In this document: piece after piece, positions 58,828 through 64,000 of the stretch
How positions within the stretch are numbered: position 1 is the first letter of the stretch
Layout: each line of letters begins with the position of its first letter
NCBI GenBank assembly: GCA_015847255.1
Contig: JADLZK010010875.1
Location: 558,001 to 622,000 of the forward strand
DNA from: Hyparrhenia diplandra
Taxonomy: Eukaryota > Streptophyta > Magnoliopsida > Poales > Poaceae
Length of the DNA stretch: 64,000 nt
Direction of reading: 5' to 3'
Program-made: the position numbers and the translations under genes
The notes under the pieces: model-generated
The model's input: only the letters and a program-made list of their open reading frames with translations
Told to the model about the DNA's origin: nothing
Databases searched by the model: none

Positions 58828-59248
58828 GCCGCTCGCCGGAGGGAGGGAGGGAGGCGGGTTGTCGGGGCAAGCGCGGAGGCGGTGGGGATCGCCGAGCTTG
58901 TCTGTGCCGGTGAGGGAGGAAATGAGGTCTCGAGTAATAAAAGGTTTTGGGGATTTTTTTTTCTGAAACCATAGAATTCGTGTCTTGAGCTGTTTGCCGC
59001 TCTTAAAACTGGTAAACTTTTAGAGTATTCAATTTAAAACCAAACACATTGGCTTCATCAAAACAAACATTCAATTTGGATGCCTTTTGAAATTTGATTG
59101 TATTGAAAAATGATAGTGACTAGGCAAGGGCCATGTTTGTGTTCTTAAGATGAAATAGAGAGCTTTGAATTTTCTCTAACATTTTGTATTTTCATCTCTG
59201 AACCCTTATACACTGCTGCACTCTATGAGCATCTTTTGACAACAGCTT

Positions 59249-59250
<2 letters not shown>
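58828..59250. promoter_or_regulatory. Upstream region of the first F-box gene
   Basis: GC-rich leader-like DNA next to the ATG, then AT-rich sequence. No single promoter element is convincing. Confidence 0.3.

Positions 59251-59283
<33 letters not shown>
59251..59283. repeat. (CT)n microsatellite
   Basis: About 16 uninterrupted CT units upstream of the first F-box gene. GAGA/CT runs are frequent in grass promoters and UTRs. Confidence 0.9.
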
Positions 59284-59287
<4 letters not shown>

Positions 59288-62200
59288 CACAGCAGGTCCA
59301 GTTGTGTAAGCCTGTAATATCGGAGTAGTAGGGCACATAAGCAACAGTGAGTCGACTTTTCTTTTTCTTGGATCAATAAATATTTACCTGTTGGCCTATT
59401 GCACAACCACCACAACTTCATCTTTACCACTACTTGTAACTTTAACCATAAATTTGGACGATGTGGTTACAAAATATCGAAATGCTAACCTCTAAAGAAT
59501 CTGACATGTGAGATCTTCATTTGTTTATCAGTTCACCTGCTAAAACCCTCGAAACTCTCATTAGCCGAATGGTATTCCATTATGACTCCTATTTTACTGA
59601 AGGTGTATCACTCTTTCAGTTCACATGGTTTCAGCCTTTTGATATAATTCCATTTCTCATGCCATATCACAACTCACAACTACAAAATACGTCTCTAATA
59701 TCTCGTTGGAATATACATAATTCTACCTTTTTTTGAATTAATTAAACATAATTCTACCATTAACCTCTTTAAAAGATGTTGTTTCAGTAATGTAGTGTTT
59801 ACCATTTAATCGGTGCAAAAACCTTCTCTCAATTGAATAGTTGCAACAATGCGTGTCTCCTTAAACCTTTGGTGTTTCCATTGATTCTTGTCAGAGCACT
59901 AGCAACTTCTATTCTATTTTTCTTTTTGTGAAAGTGACCTATTCTGAAGACACCTGATCTTTCTACCAGAGCACTAGTTTTGGGGATGAATTAATTGGGC
60001 ATTGGGGTGGATGATTTTTGGCTATGGGTAACGGGTAACCCAGTCATTCCCAACGGTATCGCTGAAAGGCCACATCGGAAGCCTCAAGGTACAAGAGGTA
60101 CCTCATGGTGCGATCGATCTTTCCGTTTCTTCTTCGGTAAGAATTGCTTCAACAGCACCCAATACATTCTCGACAAGTCCTCTCATCTGGTCCTTGAACT
60201 TCTGGTTGGGGAATGGTGACCACAAATCTTCATGCAGAACCCAATTAGACTGAATTATTGTTGTTCTGCTGCCTACCGATTTTATTCTGCAGTCTACATG
60301 CAATCTTCCATACTGAAACTGCAGAATGCACAGCTCAGCTTGTGAACATCACAATTCACAGGGCTGATCCACAACCCCAAGTCACGAAATTGTTCAGTAT
60401 ATATCCTTGACTTCTCTCTATAGGAGTGCACGGTCCGCTCAGCTAATGCGTAAATAGAAAATGACGCCCCAGTCGATATTTTAGATTCAAGGTGAACACA
60501 CAATCAGATACGCAACTATAAAAGCGAGCAGAGTCCTACTGAAAGCGGGGTCAAATTCTTGAAGAAGGAAATACAACAATGGGATGATGAATCTATTTAG
60601 ATGACCAAGGAAGCTTTTGTAATACAAACAGATACAGGTCAGCATGTAGGACATGCTAAATTTGTGTGTTTAATCCCAAAAAATGGGCAAGTGCAATTGT
60701 GCTGATGTTCCTAGAAATGTCAAACTGAACCACACAGCTGTAGTACTAGTAAAACAAAGCGGGATAAAAATACTTCTATCCACTTACAAAGCCATGTGCT
60801 GTTCATCCATGATCCATGCTTACTGGAAGCTGTGGAGATGGGGATTTCTCAGAAATCTTGTGCACAGATTCTGTTCCAATCACTGACATTCCAGATTCTG
60901 TTGCAAGCACCTTCGGAACCTGCCCCACTGATGAACACAAGAACACTTATGGGCTTATGACATCTCTATAAAATAGATAGCACTCAGGACGTGTTTGCTT
61001 GGGAGCCTTCCAGTCAACCTAAGAGCCTTGCACTCTCTGCACTCACCTGTCTAGGAATTGATCGTGGCCCAGGCAGTCGAAATCGGACGCCTGGGATTGC
61101 AGCTCCTGCCAGGCAGTCGAAACAGGTCCAATCTCATACCAAGCGAACACAGAATGACACACTTAAAATAGAAAAATCAGAGACAAAAACTCAACCATCT
61201 CAGCAAATAGAGGTAAATTGCAGAAACTTATCATAGCATGCAACATATGGAGGATCGAGTCAAGAAGATAGATGAACGCAAATAGAAACTTCAATGACTT
61301 TTAGTCACTAAAATGCCAAACACCCCCAAAGTTTAGGGCCACTAAAGTTCTGGGCCATTTAGTCAAATCATTATATATCCTCTAAGCTACAGGAAGTAAT
61401 GCTTAGTCATTACGGGCAAGGACTTTCTGACTCAGTAGCCCATCTTTCATGCAAGCTTCCACACAGGAGCTCACCTATGTCAGGAAAGGAAGCAAACTTA
61501 AGGATACAGAGTAGACAATTTGATGCTTAGAAGTCATTTTCTAGACTCGGCAATTGTTAAGTTGATAATTGATAGCATCATGTTCATTTCAACAACATAT
61601 GAAAATGCAGTGCTTCCTTTTCTCAAATTTATTTCCTGAACTTTTCAGGCTTAATTACCTAGATAGATCTAATTCAACTTTATCTGAACAAGATGCACAA
61701 TTTGAAGCTTACAAAAACAAACTATCAGTCACCTTAAAAGCTCTCAAGTGCCATACTGTGGACAGAACTAACATGTACAGCCTACAGATTAAAGTTTAAA
61801 CTGTTGATTGTTGTAATAAAAAAAATGGCTACATATTAATACAGTAGTTACAAACAACACATCTACAACCATTATCAACAACCAATCAATAATTCCAAAC
61901 TATCCTCATTACAACAGGGGCGCATGTCAGCTATTGTTCAGCTGCACAAAATGGAACCTTTTTCAGCTAACTATACATGACATGTTACCAAGTAGGTGGA
62001 TTTCGAGGGTACTGAACTTTCAATAGCATGCAGTTTTGGCAAACTGTCTGGAAGCTGCAATTAATTCATTAATACAGCATAATCATAGGCTGAGAGAAAA
62101 TTAAGAAATATATAGTTCACAAACAGGACTAAGATAAAAATAGATCGGTGTATAAGATGATTGAAATTCTTGAAACATCACATATAGCATTTAAAACATA

Positions 62201-62609
62201 TGACTTAAAACAAAACAACATAGGTCTACAAAATTTTGTACCTCCCCCCCACCCCACCCCCGCCTCCTTTTCTTTTTGGTGATTCCAACATTTACTGAGA
62301 CAACTCACACTCTCAACTTTCAATTGGCAACCTTGAGTTTTTTCATGCAGTAGTAGAAATGGTTTGCAGTATTAATTGGATAAGATGTCTCAAGAAATAG
62401 GATAAGGAATGAAACAATGTCTGCTATATAATGCAGCACCATATATAGTAAAAACATTGTCTACAACCTAGATAGGTCAAGCACGTCACAGGCAGATAGC
62501 CTATTTCATAAGCAAACATAAAAGCTTGTGCATGGTAGAGCGACTGCAGAAACTCAGCGGCTGCTACAAGGTTTGCCTTGTCCACCTCCATGCTATCTGT
62601 CCTGAGTGA
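59284..62609. other. Spacer between the F-box paralogues
   Basis: Mostly AT-rich. A minus-strand open stretch at 60,303-60,103 encodes plausible protein text (KFKDQMRGLVENVLGAVEAI) and may be a gene fragment, but its family is not recognised. 61,060-61,130 has two copies of CCAGGCAGTCGAAA 57 bp apart. No RNA gene was seen. Confidence 0.4.
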
Positions 62610-63878
62610 TCAATGGCCACTGCACGCTTGCCTGCCCTGGTAATGTCCTTCACTCTTATCTGACACACCCACCCCTAGTTTCTCTTCATGTTGTGCCACC
62701 GATAAGAACTCCGAGAAGCAAGGAACATACAGAAGAATCTGCGAGGATTCCTGAAGTGTGCCGACAGTACGTACTTTCTTGCGATTGAAGCCATACGATA
62801 TTAGCTGTTTCCGATATACAATGAAAATGAAATCGTCGTTTTCGGATGAATGGCAACCACATTGTAACCAAGAAAACTTGTTCTTCCAAACAGATGTGAA
62901 CTGCTCACACTGTGTTTAAGGACCCATTTTTGCGCATCGAAGTCCTCAAGAGCCCAGATTGACAGTAGGTTAGAATAATCATTGGAGTCTTTTCTATAAA
63001 CACGGCTGGACAGTTCAAATGGGATAGCACCTGCCCAATGTTCTTCATTGATGCAATATAGGCGCCCTTGGGATTGACCAATGAAACGCGGAAAGCAGCC
63101 ATGACCCCGCAGACCCACAGACACAGAAGATGGCGCTCGGATGATCCTTTCTGTCTTCCCTTCCACATCCACCTCAAATATCTGATTGTCAGTCAAAATC
63201 ATATACAACATGCTGTTGAAAATGGCAACATATGGGGCGCCTCCCCTGATCTGAGCAAACGGCGCATTCCATTGTCTTAGCCTCCTTACTTCTTCAAACC
63301 AGTCAGTCTGGGTGTGCCTCCACACCCCTGTTTCTGAGGAGTAGGATTGCACTGTTGCCAGGTTCCCCGCCTGCGCGCTGATGATGACTACATGGAAGTA
63401 AGGGGAGACAGCCGGATCGAACACGAAACAGGTGTGGTTCAATCGAATAGCTGGCCTATCAGCTAGAGCATGCTCGCTGGGCACGGCCGCCCACTGCTCT
63501 GTGGCGGGGTTGAACACAATGTAGCCGAGCTCACGAAGCCTGGTGCTGTGCCTAAAGAGGAGGAGCCCATTGCAGGACGCCCTGAGCCAGATGTTGTGAA
63601 TGCCAGGCAACTTGTTGAGGGAGGTGAAGGAAGGGTCGACGGGAGACGCGGATCCCCCGGACAAATTGATGAAAGATCCAACTCCCCCACGTGGGAAGGG
63701 AAGAACCCATGGAGGGTTTGGGGAGCTTCTTGCCGTGGAGAGGATCCGCGATGAGGTCGCGCCAGCCTTTGGAGACGCACTTGGATCGGTAGAGCTCCTT
63801 GATGTCGAGACGGGAGAGGATCTCCACCATGGGGTCGTCGAGGAGGCCAGCCACCGCGCTCTTCTTGGGGCGCTCCAT
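62610..63878 (-). CDS. F-box protein, paralogue without acidic insert (three frame changes)
   Basis: From ATG 63,878 the F-box reads LLDDPMVEILSRLDIKELYR and SKCVSKGWRDLIADPLHGKK. The frame must change at about 63,720 (CTCCCCAAACC where the paralogue has CTCCCGCAAACC) to give QTLHGFFPSHV, and again near 63,685 to reach FINLSGGSASPVDPSFTSLN. The F-box-associated region then runs open: ASCNGLLLFRHS, FNPATEQWAAVPSEHALADR, HTCFVFDPAVSPYFHVVIIS, FNSMLYMILTDNQIFEVDVE and WVLKHSVSSSHLFGR. A third change at about 62,843 leads to FIFIVYRKQLISYGFNRKK, LLYVPCFSEFLSVAQ and a stop at 62,610. An alternative short end lies at 62,801. Each change fits one missing base. Probable SCF adaptor, target unknown. 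Confidence 0.8.
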
Positions 63879-64000
63879 GCTGCTGCGAATGGAGAAGCAA
63901 ACAGGGGACGGAGTGAGGGCTGCGAGGGCCATGAGCGAGCGCGCCGCCGGAATGGAGGTGGAGCGGAGCGTACCGGCGTCAGGCGAACGGCGTCGAGGCA
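63879..64000 (-). promoter_or_regulatory. Leader/promoter side of the second F-box gene, cut by the window
   Basis: GC-rich sequence upstream of the ATG at 63,878. An in-frame upstream ATG at 63,932 would add 18 residues (MALAALTPSPVCFSIRSS). The 63,878 start is preferred because the paralogue starts at the equivalent MER. Confidence 0.4.

Overview
The window looks like nuclear DNA of a grass (Poaceae), probably a panicoid. The signs are GC-rich coding regions set in AT-rich, repeat-packed intergenic DNA, many Tourist-, Stowaway- and Mutator-type MITEs, a CACTA element with grass-style subterminal repeats, non-LTR retroelements with poly-A tails, a solo LTR, and proteins of typical plant families (F-box proteins, nodulin-like major facilitator transporter). 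This is inferred from sequence style and not proven.

Four host-type or host-like genes can be supported. Two are leftward F-box genes at the right end (57.4-58.8 kb and 62.6-63.9 kb), tandem paralogues; the first carries a triplicated acidic insert. One is a rightward nodulin-like/NFD4-type MFS transporter (27.98-29.93 kb). One is a leftward gene (34.27-36.77 kb) with the plant 'putative gypsy-type transposon' N-terminal domain, a long Ala/Pro/Thr-rich low-complexity middle and a coiled-coil end. In all four the protein reads well only when several reading frames are followed in turn, usually consistent with one missing base per switch. Residual base-call deletions in the assembly explain this most simply; decay is the alternative.

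Layout: 0.7-4.1 kb is a probable Helitron containing tandem repeats. 4.6-11.2 kb is a mosaic of a Mutator MITE, captured fragments (including a Raf-like kinase exon with both splice sites), a PIF/Harbinger-type element with cargo, and a Tourist MITE. 7.46-9.36 kb and 13.35-16.34 kb are two copies of one segment; the second has gained a LINE-derived retroposon and a MITE fragment. 20.3-21.2 kb is a foldback element with 58-bp tandem repeats in its arms. 24.3-27.65 kb is a tandem duplication, one copy with a MITE whose empty site is kept in the other. 37.5-39.8 kb holds Tourist and Stowaway MITEs.

The largest structure is a 9.5-kb CACTA-type transposon (41,422-50,895) with CACTACTAC/GTAGTAGTG ends and a TTT target duplication. 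It carries three leftward small ORFs (two clearly related, with lysine-rich tails), degenerate rightward coding sequence, an internal 0.5-kb-spaced direct repeat, a nested 1.6-kb solo LTR, and near its 3' end an ORF whose start resembles the RNase H1 N-terminal/viroplasmin-like domain. I saw no intact transposase. To its right lie a SINE-like sequence, a truncated LINE (51.5-52.7 kb), and a 2.2-kb Mutator-like foldback element with a perfect 9-bp target duplication and two adjacent Stowaway MITEs at its apex. No rRNA, functional tRNA or CRISPR array was seen.
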